A stretch of DNA of 64,000 nt from NCBI RefSeq assembly GCF_949628215.1, contig NC_134297.1, forward strand, positions 8,122,001 through 8,186,000. Reading direction: 5' to 3'. This document shows positions 50,301 to 61,195 of this stretch, piece after piece. The position numbers were made by a program, and so were the translations under genes. Numbering within the stretch: position 1 is the first letter of the stretch; the number at the start of each line of letters is the position of its first letter. Below the pieces are notes generated by a model, which saw nothing but the letters and a program-made list of their open reading frames with translations, was not told the DNA's origin and made no database searches. Source of the stretch: Phalacrocorax aristotelis (taxonomy: Eukaryota > Chordata > Aves > Suliformes > Phalacrocoracidae).

Positions 50301-51149
50301 TCCCTATAAATGATGGGGAATTTGTTCCACGCATCAGGGCTCAGCCATTCCCTATAACTTATCTCTCCTGCCATACCTTGGCAGGCTATTTTATTCCTCC
50401 CTGGGAGCAAAGACGGGTCCGGCTGGGATATCTGGGGTGCCATGGGCAATGGGATGCACGGCTGAGCAGCGGGAGGTGAAATCCTGCAGTCCTGAGGTGG
50501 AGGGGAATTTTTGGGTTTCCCCCCAAAATATAATGTAGGAGGCAAAAAAAATCCTGCCCGCCTTGCCCATGGCAGACTGGGATTTTTCCTCTTTGCCTTT
50601 TATATCTGGGCCGGGAAAAGCTGTCGGCAGCAGTTTACGGAGGAGCCAGTGCGCACCGCCCCGTGTGAGGGCTTGCCAGGATTTTGGCCAAAACAGGCTC
50701 AAATATGTCCAAAATTAGAGGGTGCTGCTGCTGAGGGTGTTTGCAAACCCTCTGGGCTCTGCCAGCCTGGATTTAATTGGGATTTAATTGGGATTTCTTA
50801 AATACCTCCTGGTCCTGCCGGCATCAGGTGGGTCGTTCCTCCAGCATCCGTCACTGCCCTGCTCCATCATCTCGCTCCCCCTTGGTACCCAACACATCCC
50901 TGGCTTGTTTTTGGTGAGCTCGTCTTCACACCGTGCCTAAGAACCCCCAAATTTCCCAGCTTTTGGGTGGCGATTGCAATATTGCGGCTTTCTTCAGGCT
51001 GATGTCGCTTGGGAACTGACGGGAGGGAGAGGAAAAGCATCATTTTTAGGGATGCTAAAAACTGGAGATGGAGGATGCTGCCTGGGCAGTGGTGGGCGTG
51101 AGGTCCCCAGCGGTTCCTCTTGAGATAGCCGAGCCCAGAGAGTTGGGGT
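50301..51149. other. Mixed interval, nothing recognised
   Basis: Complex sequence with no supported exon, ending at the 5' edge of a CR1 copy. Confidence 0.5.
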
Positions 51150-52181
51150 GATTGGAGCTAAATCCAGCCGGCGGCCGGTCACGAGCGGGGCTCCCCAGGG
51201 CTCGGTGTTGGGGCCAGTCTTGTTTAATGTCTTTATCAATGATCTGGAAGAGGGGACTGAGTGCACCCTCAGTGAGTTTGCAGGTGACACCAAGTTGGGC
51301 AGGAGTGTCGATGTGCTCGAGGGCAGGGAGGCTCTGCAGGGGGGCCTGCACAGGCTGGATCGATGGGCCGAGGCCAGTTGTGTGAGGTTTAACAAGGCCA
51401 AGGGCCGGGTCCTGCCCTTGGGTTGCACCAACCCCAGGCAACGCCCCAGGCCTGGGGCAGAGGGGCTGGGAAGTGCCCGGCGGAGAAGGCCCTGGGGGTG
51501 CTGGCTGACAGCCGGCTGGGCATGAGCCAGCAGTGCCCAGGTGGCCAAGGAGGCCACCAGCCCCCGGGCTTGTGTCAGCACTGGGGTGGCCAGCAGGAGC
51601 CGGGCAGGGATGGGGCCCCCGTGCTCGGCCCTGGGGAGGCCCCACCTCGAATGCTGGGCTCAGGTTTGGGCCCCTCGGGACAAGAAGGATCTTGAGGGGC
51701 TGGAGCATGTCCAGAGAAGGGCAGCGGGGCTGGGGCAGGGTCTGGAGCACAAGTGTGCTGGGGGGCGGCTGAGGGGGCTGGGGGGGTTTAGCCTGGAGAA
51801 GAGGGGGCTGAGGGGAGCCCTTCTCGCTCTCTGCAGCTGCCTGAGAGGGGCTGGAGTGAGGGGGGGGTCGGTCTCTGCTCCCAAGGCACCAGTGACAGGA
51901 CGAGAGGGAACGGCCTCAGGCTGCGTCAGGGGAGGTTTAGGTTGGAGATGGGGGAAATGTCTTCCCTGCCAGAGGGGTCAGGCCCTGGCACAGGCTGCCC
52001 AGAGAGGTGGGGGAGTCACCGTCCCTGGGGGTATTTAAAAGACGTGTAGACGCAGCACTTGGGAACATGGTTTAGGAGCCATGGGGGTGTTGGGTTGGGT
52101 TGTTGGGCAGTGTTAAGCTGATGGTTGGACTTGCTGATCCCAGAGGTCTTTTCCAACCTTAATGATTCCATGATTCTCTGA
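51150..52181 (+). mobile_element. CR1 LINE with partial reverse transcriptase, plus strand
   Basis: The longest plus-strand CR1. It starts just before the [15 protein letters not shown] motif of the reverse transcriptase, continues through [22 protein letters not shown] (FAGD in place of FADD) and [15 protein letters not shown], and ends in the typical tail TTTTCCAACCTTAATGATTC...TGATTCTCTGA. It is 5'-truncated and lacks the endonuclease and most of the polymerase, so it cannot move by itself. It is highly similar to the 59.75 kb copy in their shared 600 bases. Confidence 0.94.
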
Positions 52182-54075
52182 TTTTATATATATACAAAAC
52201 CCACGAGTGTTCTCCACCTATCTATTTTATGAGGGTTTTGTACCTTTTTTCCCATGTTTTAAGGGATCCTGGAATGCCTCCTGGAAAAGGGAGGGCTTCT
52301 CCTGCCTTGAATTGATGCTTTTTATAGGTTCTCCGTAACATACTAATAAAGCCAAAGGTTAAAAGAACAGCGGTGTTTCCCTTCTCTTCTCCAGCCGGTT
52401 GTTATAACCTCTGATTTTAAATCATGGGGAATTATTAAGTACAGCAGCTTGTGCTATCAGCTATTTTAGCTTTCCCTATAGTGCCATGCTGTCTAAACGA
52501 ATGCCGTTAGCGTTACGACATGTGGATGCTGTGGCGCTCCCGGGCGTCATTAGGGACCAGTGTGAACACGCCCGCAGCCTTAGGGTAAAAAACTTGGCGT
52601 AAGAGCTGGAAATAATGCCAAAATATCTTAAAATAACTTCAAATAATAGAGTTTACATCACTTAGTGCTCAGCGGGCATGTGGTCCTGGTGGGTACCAGT
52701 CTGGCCCCACCCTAAATTTGGGGTTACCTAATCATGTGCCTCCAAAACACAGGGGTTTGGGGTATTTTTTCTATTTTTTTGGGCAATGAAACTGAAAAAA
52801 CTAACGGCGGGTTGGCGCACGCCAGCGTGCAATTTGCATGATGCAATCAAGGCGCGCTGATGAGATGCTCAAGGGCTTTTCGGGCGAGCACAGAGGGGTC
52901 TTACCATTAACACCCCCCCCCCCCCCAAAAAAAAAAATACCCCCCCCATCCTCGAGCCAAGATGACTGTCGGAGCCTTTCTCAATTAATGGCTTTGTTTA
53001 ATCATACCCCCTGTCCAGAGGAGTATTGTCTTACGGATAATTTCGTTTGCCTAACGAGATTTTCGCTAATTAAATCTCCTTTCGGTCGGTGCCGCTCTCC
53101 CTGCAGGATGGGGGGAAATGTTTGTGAAGCCATCGCCGCTGCCGGCTAAATAAACCTTTCCACTCGGCTACCAGAAAAAAACAAACCCCAAACCGCGGGA
53201 CTGCAGGATGCAAACATCGCCTTGGCAAATTAATTAATTTTTGCAGACCTAAAAAGGCTTTTCCACCCTCTAAAAAAATAGAGAGGAGTTGCTCCCCGCG
53301 TCCCCATTTCACTCCGGTGCGGCCACGCGTTGGGATGCTCGTGCATCAAAACAACACGTGTATTTTTGGTTGCAAAATACTGAATTCCGGAGGGTTTTGT
53401 CTTATCTGGGGTTGACTGAATTGGGAAAAATCAGAGCGGGGTTTGGAGGTTCTAAAACAGCCCCAGATTTGTCATTGGGGTTTTGGGGTGTTGCAGGAGA
53501 AGGTGGGTTTATTTAGGAATAAATTGGATTTTCTCCCAAGAGCCGCAGCGCCAGGATCGCAAAATCCTGCAAAATCAGGAAATTCAGGAAAAAGAATCCA
53601 GGAAATTCAGGACGGAAATTCTTGCAAATTCAGGGAAGTCCCGTTCAGCCCAAAGTCGTACATCTCTATATTGCAGCACCGGTTTTTCTCCTAAAAATCC
53701 CTATTTCCGAATCTCCAAGCACATCCGCTTTGGATTCAGTCGAATGGAGTGGAGCAGAACCGTAAAAATGAGAGATTCGCAAATATCTCCGATATTCTGA
53801 TTTCTCAGTCTGTCTCCATTGAGATTGGGAGCTGAGCTACATCGCAGGTATCTCTAATATCTCTAATATCATTATATATTTCTATCAAATGAGAAATAAT
53901 CCCTAGAAGTGGGTCATGTGCCAGATTTTGACCCTGGAAATATAAATCTCAGCTCCTTCATAAAACAAGTCTAAATAATGCAGATTCGGTTGGGGGAGGG
54001 ATGCGCCACCCGCTCGTGGGTGTTTGGCTGCAGGTGGGAGAGATTTCGGGGCTTTGGGCAGATTTTGGGTGTCTT
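52182..54075. other. Mixed interval with two candidate regulatory patches
   Basis: Complex sequence without a supported exon. Patches at 52430-52590 (GCTATCAGCTATTTTAGC, ACGAATGCCGTTAGCG) and 52965-53160 (AATTAATGGCTTTGTTTAAT, TTTTCGCTAATTAAATC) have the texture of conserved non-coding DNA. A C run followed by an A run lies at 52912-52937, and AATTCAGGAA recurs three times at 53575-53635. Confidence 0.4.
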
Positions 54076-54079
54076 TAGG

Positions 54080-55000
54080 GGCTGAAGTGCAGGTTTTGAC
54101 TTAAAATATATGTATTTTATATAAAATACGGGCTGAACCACAGGTTTTGAATCAAATACATATCATATATATAATATATCGTATATTGTAATCGTATATC
54201 CCTGTATGTAGTATACAGGATACATAATGCGTAGCACAATATATAATATAGAATCATAGAATCATGAAGGTTGGAAAAGACCTCTCGGATCATCAAGTGC
54301 AGCCGTAATATGTAATATGTATATATGTATATAGAAAATACAGAAAATGTATAATATATAGTACTGTAATATAATATGTAATATATACCCACCACATATA
54401 TAATATACCATATACAATATATAATATGCAATATATAATAAACTAGAGAATATAGAATATATTAGACATATTTATACATATTAACTGTGTATATTTATCA
54501 CATATATAGATAATATAAATAGATGAATAATATATAATCCATATTATCTATATATCTATGTTATACAGAATATAGTGTGGATATATAATATATAGTAAAC
54601 GATATTAACTCTGTATATCTATAATATCTATAATAGATAAAATAGGTAATACAGATAAAATATAGAATTATATAGTGTGTATAGAAGAAATTATATAAAT
54701 ATAAGGCATTTATTATTTAATAATAGTAATAATATAGAGCACATAGATAATACAGATATATGGATAGTATATGATCCATATTATCTAGCTATATTATATA
54801 ATATAAACTATATATAATAAACTATTAACTGTATATTTATAATATATAATATATACTATAGGTTAACACACATAACATGGATAATACAGGTAATATAGGT
54901 AATGTATAGTTATATAATAGAATCTAAATATACAGAGTTAAATATCCTACATACGTAATATGTAGAACTCTGTATACGTTATCTATTTTTTAATATACAT
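54080..55000. repeat. AT-rich tract with TATA microsatellites
   Basis: About 900 bases composed mainly of A and T, with ATATATAATATA-type repeats and no regular long period. It contains one CR1 fragment. No gene. Confidence 0.9.
54248..54306 (-). mobile_element. CR1 3'-end fragment, minus strand
   Basis: GAATCATAGAATCATGAAGG and TTGGAAAAGACCTCTCGG form the last 60 bases of CR1 in reverse. The rest is absent, so this is a severely 5'-truncated insertion into AT-rich DNA. Confidence 0.85.
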
Positions 55001-55014
55001 TATTGCCCAGCCTT

Positions 55015-55260
55015 TTCCCCCTCGCCCCAGTTCACGTGCAGCGCGCTTGCCGCCGGCAGCCGCAGCACCGACTCGCTCCAAATTCGCCCCCAAATTGCAA
55101 AATTATTAGGAAAATGAAGATGAAAATGAAGAGGTGAAAGACGGTGGGGGGCCGCGCGCCGCCGCGGCCGTGCCACAGCGGGGCCAAGCCCTTCACGGAG
55201 CGTCGCCGCCCGCCCAGCAGGTAACGCGGTGACACCCTGAATTTTCCCAATTTTGGCAAA
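55015..55260 (+). promoter_or_regulatory. Isolated GC/CpG-rich island with splice-donor sequence
   Basis: A sharp GC- and CpG-rich island in AT-rich DNA, with an E-box CACGTG at 55033-55038 and a good donor CCCAGCAG|GTAACG at about 55220. This could be an alternative promoter with a non-coding first exon of PKNOX2. A 75-codon minus-strand frame (55032-55259) covers the same DNA but has no known family. No further evidence is visible. Confidence 0.3.
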
Positions 55261-55740
55261 TCTGGCGGGATTTTGAGGGGGCGCCCGGAGGCATCCCAGG
55301 GAAGGGGCGAAAATGCACTGAAAATTCAGATTTTGGCACCAAAAGCTGAGGGCTGCGAGAGCATTGGGCGGTCGCTTGGGCGTGCGCTTAAATAAAGAGC
55401 AAATTTGTTGTTTTTTACTCCTTTTTATCCAAAGTGGCTTTCGCTCCTTCCCCGGAGGGAAAAAACAGGAGGATTTCCCTGAAAATCAACTTTCCGCACA
55501 TTTCCCACCTCCTCCCCCGGCTGCTCCCCCGCACACCCCAGCCAGCACCGTGACTGCCTCCCTCCCCCCTCCGCCGCCATCAGGGAGCTAGAGAAGCTCC
55601 AAAATCCCCCAGTTTCCCCCCAGTTTGCAAGAGCTTTGTCCAACGTCTTCCTGGTGGGACTCTGCCCGCTGGTATCCACAGCTGCACCCAGCCTGGCAGC
55701 GGGGGCATTTTGCGCTTCCTAAACGTTAGTGCCCGCGGCT
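55261..55740. other. Mixed interval, nothing recognised
   Basis: Moderately GC-rich, C-run-containing sequence (55500-55575). The short frames have no splice context and no family. Confidence 0.45.
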
Positions 55741-55744
55741 TTGC

Positions 55745-56075
55745 GGGCTGTTTAATAATATTTAGTGATATTTAGTAATATTTAGTAATATTCAATAATA
55801 TTTAATGACATATATTATGATTTATTATTTATTATGTATCATCATTTATAACTTTATTATTATTTATCTATTATTATTTACTGTTCACTATTATTTATTT
55901 TAATTTATTTTTATTATTTATTGTTTATTATTTATTAGTATTTATTATTAGTTATTAGTATATAAGATTTATTAGTATTTATAGATTTTATTAATATTAG
56001 TATTTATTAATATTATCAGTATATATTATTATTTATTTTTATTATGTATTTTTAAACTTAATATTACCTAATATC
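55745..56075. repeat. TTATTATTTA microsatellite
   Basis: About 330 bases of imperfect TTTATTA and ATATTTAGTA repeats. It is AT-only in most places, with no gene. Confidence 0.92.
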
Positions 56076-56470
56076 GCTTAATCACGTGGTATTGCGGCGT
56101 AAGCATCACCTGTGGCTTATGGCAGGCAGTAAAGCAAAAAGAGTAAAAAAGTTGCAGGGAGAATTGCAAGAACCCCTTTGAGAGCAAAATAATTGGTGAC
56201 CGAGGAGGAATAAGACCAAATAAAATGACAAAAAAAAAAAATATATTAACGAAAAAAAATAATATTAACGAAACATTAACTCTGACGGTGCGGCGGGAGC
56301 GGGGCGCAGGGGGTGCATGGCTGAAAACTCCCTCTGGAACGGAAAGGAAAGAAAATAAAAGTGTTTTATCTCCGGCCTCGTTCTGCGATAACGAGCCCGC
56401 GGAGTTCGGGAGCGACAAGGGAAAAAAGGGGCCTGGTTTTTAAATGAAAGTCGCCTTCGCTCCAGAGGGC
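56076..56470. other. Mixed interval, nothing recognised
   Basis: Complex sequence with A-rich patches (56227-56275) and a GC-rich patch at 56285-56330. Nothing coding is recognised. Confidence 0.45.
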
Positions 56471-56474
56471 CTGA

Positions 56475-56790
56475 GCTGGAATTTGGGGTTTTCTTATTTT
56501 TGGGGGGATATTTTGTCATTTATTTGGGGTATTTTGTGATCTTTTTGGGGGTATTTTATTATTTTTGGGCAGTATTTCTTTTTTTTTTTTTGGAGGGTAT
56601 TTTATTTTGCGGGGTTTATTTTTTCTTTGGAGGGGTATTTTATTAGTTGTGGGGACATTTTATGATTTATTTGGGGTATTTATTATTTTGGGGGTGTTGG
56701 ATTATTTTGGGGATATTATTATTTATTTATTGGGTTATTTTATTAATTTTGGGGGATATTTTCTTATTTTGGAGGAGTCTTTTAAATCAG
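56475..56790 (+). repeat. GGGGTATTTTATTATTTT tandem array
   Basis: About 13 diverged copies of a 20-25 base unit combining a G run (GGGG to GGGGG) with TATTTTATTATTT. The G runs are regularly spaced on the plus strand. Confidence 0.85.
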
Positions 56791-57005
56791 GGAGCATCCC
56801 AGCCAGGGCTCGGGCAGGACCCGAGGGGGTCCTTTCCCGAGTGGGAAAGGAATTCTAAGAAATATAATTCCCGAGGCAATATTCCCCCTATATTCAGGAG
56901 AATATGGTGGGGTAGGGATTTAACCCAACCCCCCGAAATTCTGATGAATTTTGGGGGCAAATATTGTGCGTCTGGAGGGTGGGAGCAGGGAGGGAAGGTG
57001 CTGGG
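56791..57005. other. Mixed interval between two arrays
   Basis: About 200 bases of complex sequence separating the GGGGTATTTT array from the TGCAAACCCC array. Nothing is recognised. Confidence 0.5.
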
Positions 57006-57009
57006 GGGC

Positions 57010-57690
57010 AGTTTTGGTGCATGCCCCTCGTTAAAGGAGCTTTTTTTGGGTGCAAATGTTGGTTTGGATGGATTTTTTGGGTGCAAACTCTCAATTTTGA
57101 GGGCTTTTTTGGGCATAAACCCATGTTGGAAGGACTTTTTTAGTGGCAACCCCCTTTTTGAACGTCTTTTTTTGGGTGCAAACCCCTTTTTGAAGGCCAT
57201 TTTTGGGTGAAAACCCCTGTTTAAAGTGGTGTGTTTTTTTTTTTTTGTGCAAAACTGCTGTTTGAAGGTCTTTTTTGGTGCAAACCCTTTTTTGGGGGGC
57301 CTTTTTTTCTTGCAAACCCTCTGTTTTAAGGGCTTTTTTTGGGTGCAAAGCTGTGTTTAAAGTGCTTGTTTTGGTGCAAACCCTTTCTTGAATTACTTTT
57401 TTTTGGTGCAAACCCCTTTTTGAAGAACTTTTTTTGGGGTGCAAACCTCATTTAAAGTGCTTTTTTTTCCTGCAAACCCCTGCTTGAAGGCAATTTTTGC
57501 TGCAAACCTGTGTTTTAAGGACTTTTTTGGAGTGCAAATCCCTGTTTTAAGGATTTTTTTTGATGCAAACCTGCTTAAAGGATGTTTTTTGCTGCAAACG
57601 CCTGCCTCAATGGCCTTGTTTGGTGGAAAACTCCAATTTAAAGGACTTTTCTGGCTGCAAACCGCTTTGGAGGAGCTGCTAAAGCAGTGT
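57010..57690. repeat. TGCAAACCCCTTTTTGAAGG minisatellite
   Basis: About 20 copies of a 28-33 base unit, GGTGCAAACCCCTTTTTGAA plus GGACTTTTTTTG. T-run length varies. The frames with Lys-rich (minus) or Phe/Leu-rich (plus) repeats simply translate the unit. Confidence 0.94.
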
Positions 57691-58025
57691 TGGGGCAGGA
57701 TACAGACACCTCTATCGTGGAGAAATTCATATTACCCTACGAGGCTCCTCGACGCCGTCCCACAAGCAAAACCATCTTGGTTTTAAGGTTTTTTGGGTTT
57801 TTTTTGGCTTTAATTTCAGCCCAGAGCCGGTGACGGAGGTGCAAACCCATCCCGGGGTGGGGAGCGGAGTGGGCAGCGTCCCCCCCTCTTCCATCCGCTT
57901 TTCGCTTCTGCTAACTTTGTACAGGTGGGAAAAAGTATTATTTTTTTTCCCTGCTCCTTTTGGGGCAAAAAAAAGATGTTTTCTCCACTTGCCCTTCCTC
58001 TCCGCGCCGAGCGCTTGCCACCCCA
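57691..58025. other. Mixed interval, nothing recognised
   Basis: Complex sequence with T runs (57795-57806, 57941-57949). No exon is supported. Confidence 0.45.
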
Positions 58026-58029
58026 CTGT

Positions 58030-58245
58030 CTGTTTTTCCTCGCTGAGGTTCAGTTCTAATTATGTTGATTTTCTCCAGCCCACCCCCCTCCTGGCAAGCT
58101 TATTAGGGGGAATATTTTTATTTATTATCATTTCGCCCAACTCCCGCCAGCATTTCCAATTACTCTCGCCGCTTCCTTGTAATTGTCTTTCCGTAATGGC
58201 TGCGAAACAATTGCGCTAAATGAGGTGGCTCCAGCAAGATGAGGG
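58030..58245. promoter_or_regulatory. Candidate conserved non-coding element E
   Basis: Complex AT-rich block with homeodomain-like cores (TTCTAATTATGTTG, AAGCTTATTAGG, CCAATTACTC, TGTAATTGTC) and no simple repeats. The texture fits a developmental enhancer. Inference only. Confidence 0.3.
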
Positions 58246-58565
58246 TTTCACTTCATTAAAGGCTAATGGATTCCCAGCTCCAGCTCTGTGGGCAAAAAAA
58301 AGAAAAAAAAAAAGAAAAAAAAGGGAAAAAAAGCCCCCAACGATATTTAAACAGCTTCTTTTATCGCGATAACTTTCCCTGGTATAAAGGGGTTTTGGGG
58401 GTGATTTTGGTGTTGGGTGGGTGTTAACGACCGTCATTTGCGGCATCGGTGCGGCGCGTGTGGGGTTTTCCCCATATCCACGTTTGAACCTTTTGGGGTT
58501 TTTGTGGTGGGATTTAAAAAATTTTTCTGCTTTAAATTCCATCTGGCTTGCAAAAGCTGGCTTCC
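58246..58565. other. Mixed interval with A-rich run
   Basis: AAAAGAAAAAA-type simple sequence at 58295-58332, then mixed sequence. Nothing coding. Confidence 0.5.
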
Positions 58566-58569
58566 CCCC

Positions 58570-58910
58570 CCACATTTTTTGGCTATATATGTAGTGATAT
58601 ACTGTATTTATTGCTATAAAAATAATATATTATAGAAATATATGATATCTAGCAATATAATAACATTGCTATATACCACAACTTGTAATTATATATTAAT
58701 ATAAAACAAGAATATACTAATAAATTATTAAATAACTATGCGATATAGTTTTATAATATATAAATATATAATACTTGATATATAGCGATATATGATATTG
58801 CTAATAGTGATTATATGGCTATACATTATATAGCAGAGGTTATTTATAATAGCAATAATCATATTCCTATATAAATATTGCTGTATAATCTATTTATTGC
58901 TATAAAATAC
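58570..58910. repeat. AT-rich microsatellite tract
   Basis: ATATAATATAT-type sequence with scattered TTGCTATA motifs, no strict period and no gene. Confidence 0.85.
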
Positions 58911-59753
58911 CCATTTCTGTTACCAGCAGAGGCAAAGCTTTTTGGGTTTTGGTTGGAATTTGAAGGCTCACTGGGTATTATTTTTGCTCTTCGAGCGGGT
59001 ATTATATCAGCAGGTATTATTTCTTTTGATGTATTAAACTTTTTTTTTTTAAATATTATTTTTTCCCCATTTTCACTATCCTCCTTCTGCGGTTTCCTTT
59101 CTTTCGCTGGATGCCGATGTGGCCCAGGTGCCGGGACGGAGCCAGGATCCGTCTCAGTATCGTGCAGAGTCAGACACTACGGCTCAGGGATGTTGGTCTT
59201 TTGGCAAAAAAATTAATCAATTCCTAGCAGAACTTTAATTTTTTTGAAAAAATAGAAGGTGAAATGGAACCTTTGGCTGTAGCGTGATGTCGGGGCCAAA
59301 GTGCCCCGCCACGGACGTCGTTAGCACAGGCATGGGGCTTCACAGTGAAGGACAATTGGGCTGGAAAGTCACAGAGAACCCTTCGAACAAGAAAAATTCC
59401 TACTTAGGGCTAGGTTTATCAGGTGTTGGGGAGATGTCTAGAAATGGGTAAAACCTGGGTTGAAATGGCTGTATCGCTTTCGTAAGCTTCTGCAAAAAAG
59501 AGCTATTTCTGGAAGCAGGGGGCAAGGGGCAGCCCAGCACGGAGGCAGAACTGCCTTAATCGCAAGGAGCAGAGAAAAAATGGGATTATCGCCGTTATGG
59601 TGGAGAGGAAAAAGCTGAAAACATGGGAAAAGGGTTTGATTTTTAAGCAAAGTGCAGAAGTTTGATAAAGGAGCTGAAAAATGGCAGCAGAAAGGGTTAA
59701 TGCTGATGGAAGGTGGGGTATGTATGTTGGAGATATATTGGGTATATTGGCTG
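58911..59753. other. Mixed interval, nothing recognised
   Basis: Complex sequence up to the CR1 copy. A GC-rich patch at 59105-59190 has no coding support. Confidence 0.45.
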
Positions 59754-60345
59754 GCTTGTGTCAGCCCTGGTGTGGCCAGCAGGAGCCGGGCAGGGATGGG
59801 GCCCCTGTGCTCGGCCCTGGGGAGGCCCCACCTCGAATGCTGGGCTCAGGTTTGGGCCCCTCGGGACAAGAAGGGCCTTGAGGGGCTGGAGCGTGTCCAG
59901 AGAAGGGCAGCGGGGCTGGGGCAGGGTCTGGAGCACAAGTGTGCTGGGGGGCGGCTGAGGGGGCTGGGGGGGTTTAGCCTGGAGAAGAGGGGGCTGAGGG
60001 GAGCCCTTCTCGCTCTGTGCAGCTGCCTGAGAGGGGCTGGAGTGAGGGGGGGTCGGTCTCTGCTCCCAAGGCACCAGTGACAGGACGAGAGGGAACGGCC
60101 TCAGGCTGCGCCAGGGGAGGTTTAGGTTGGAGATGAGGGAAAAAGTCTTCCCTGCCAGAGGGGTCAGGCCCTGGCACAGGCTGCCCAGAGAGGTGGGGGA
60201 GTCACCGTCCCTGGGGATATTTAAAAGACGTGTAGACGCGGCCCTTGGGAACATGGTTTAAGAGGCCATGGGGGTGTTGGGTTGATGGTTGGACTTGCTG
60301 ATCCCAGAGGCCTTTCCCAACCTTAATGATTCTGTGATTCTATGA
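59754..60345 (+). mobile_element. CR1 LINE 3' part, plus strand
   Basis: Starts at TGTGTCAGCCCTGGTGTGGC, downstream of the polymerase core, and ends in the CR1 tail AACCTTAATGATTCTGTGATTCTATGA. By eye it differs at only a few sites per hundred bases from the copy at 51.57-52.18 kb, so both come from a fairly young subfamily. Confidence 0.94.
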
Positions 60346-60369
60346 AACCTATATAACATCCTATCCATC

Positions 60370-61195
60370 CATTGGATCTATTACGTCGGTTGGGTGTATT
60401 TTATATATATATATGATATATATTGGATATATTGGATATATTACATTATATCCATCCATTGTATATATTATATGCATCCATCACATATATTATATCCATT
60501 TAAGATATTATTATTTTATTCTTATTATATAATCCATACTATTATATCCATATATCCATTTGAATATATAATATATCCAATAAATCAATCCAATATGTAT
60601 TATACAGATAGATGTTTTTATATACCCTCTCTATATATATCCTTCCCCCCCAATATATCATTATATAGATATATATGTATATATTTTTAATCATAGAAAC
60701 ATAGAATCATTAAGGTTGGAAAAGACCTCTAGGATCATCAAGTCCAACTGTCAACCCAATACTACCTTGGCTCCTAAACCGTGCCCTGAATATATATAGG
60801 ACATATGTATAGACATTATGTGTATGTCTTCATCCACATTATCCAATTCTATCCACGTAATATATACAGTAATCCAATAATAGATATATCGGTTGGATTC
60901 AATTGGATAATGTGGATGAAGACATATATATAAAATATATATAATACATGTATAATAATCAAATAATATATATTGGCTATTCATATATTTATAATTGGAT
61001 ATGTATAATATCTATAAATATATAAATTGGATATTTATATAATTGGATAATGTTGGTGAAGACATATATATGTCTAACATATAAAAAATACGTTTAATCA
61101 TCCAATAATATATCTATTGGATGGATATAATTGGACAATGCGTCTGAAGACATATATATGTATATATGTGTGTGTATATATATACACACACGTCA
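60370..61195. repeat. AT-rich tract with inverted and direct repeats
   Basis: TATATA microsatellite with a 26-base element, AATTGGATAATGTGGATGAA plus GACATA, present as one inverted copy (60823-60848) and three direct copies (60901-60926 exact; about 61041-61066 and 61129-61154 diverged). The tract ends in a TATATATGTGTGTG / CACACACG palindrome near 61155-61192. Confidence 0.88.
60691..60789 (-). mobile_element. CR1 3'-end fragment, minus strand
   Basis: CATAGAATCATTAAGGTTGG and AAAAGACCTCTAGGATCATC in reverse, about 100 bases of the CR1 tail, inserted in the AT-rich tract. Strongly 5'-truncated. Confidence 0.88.
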
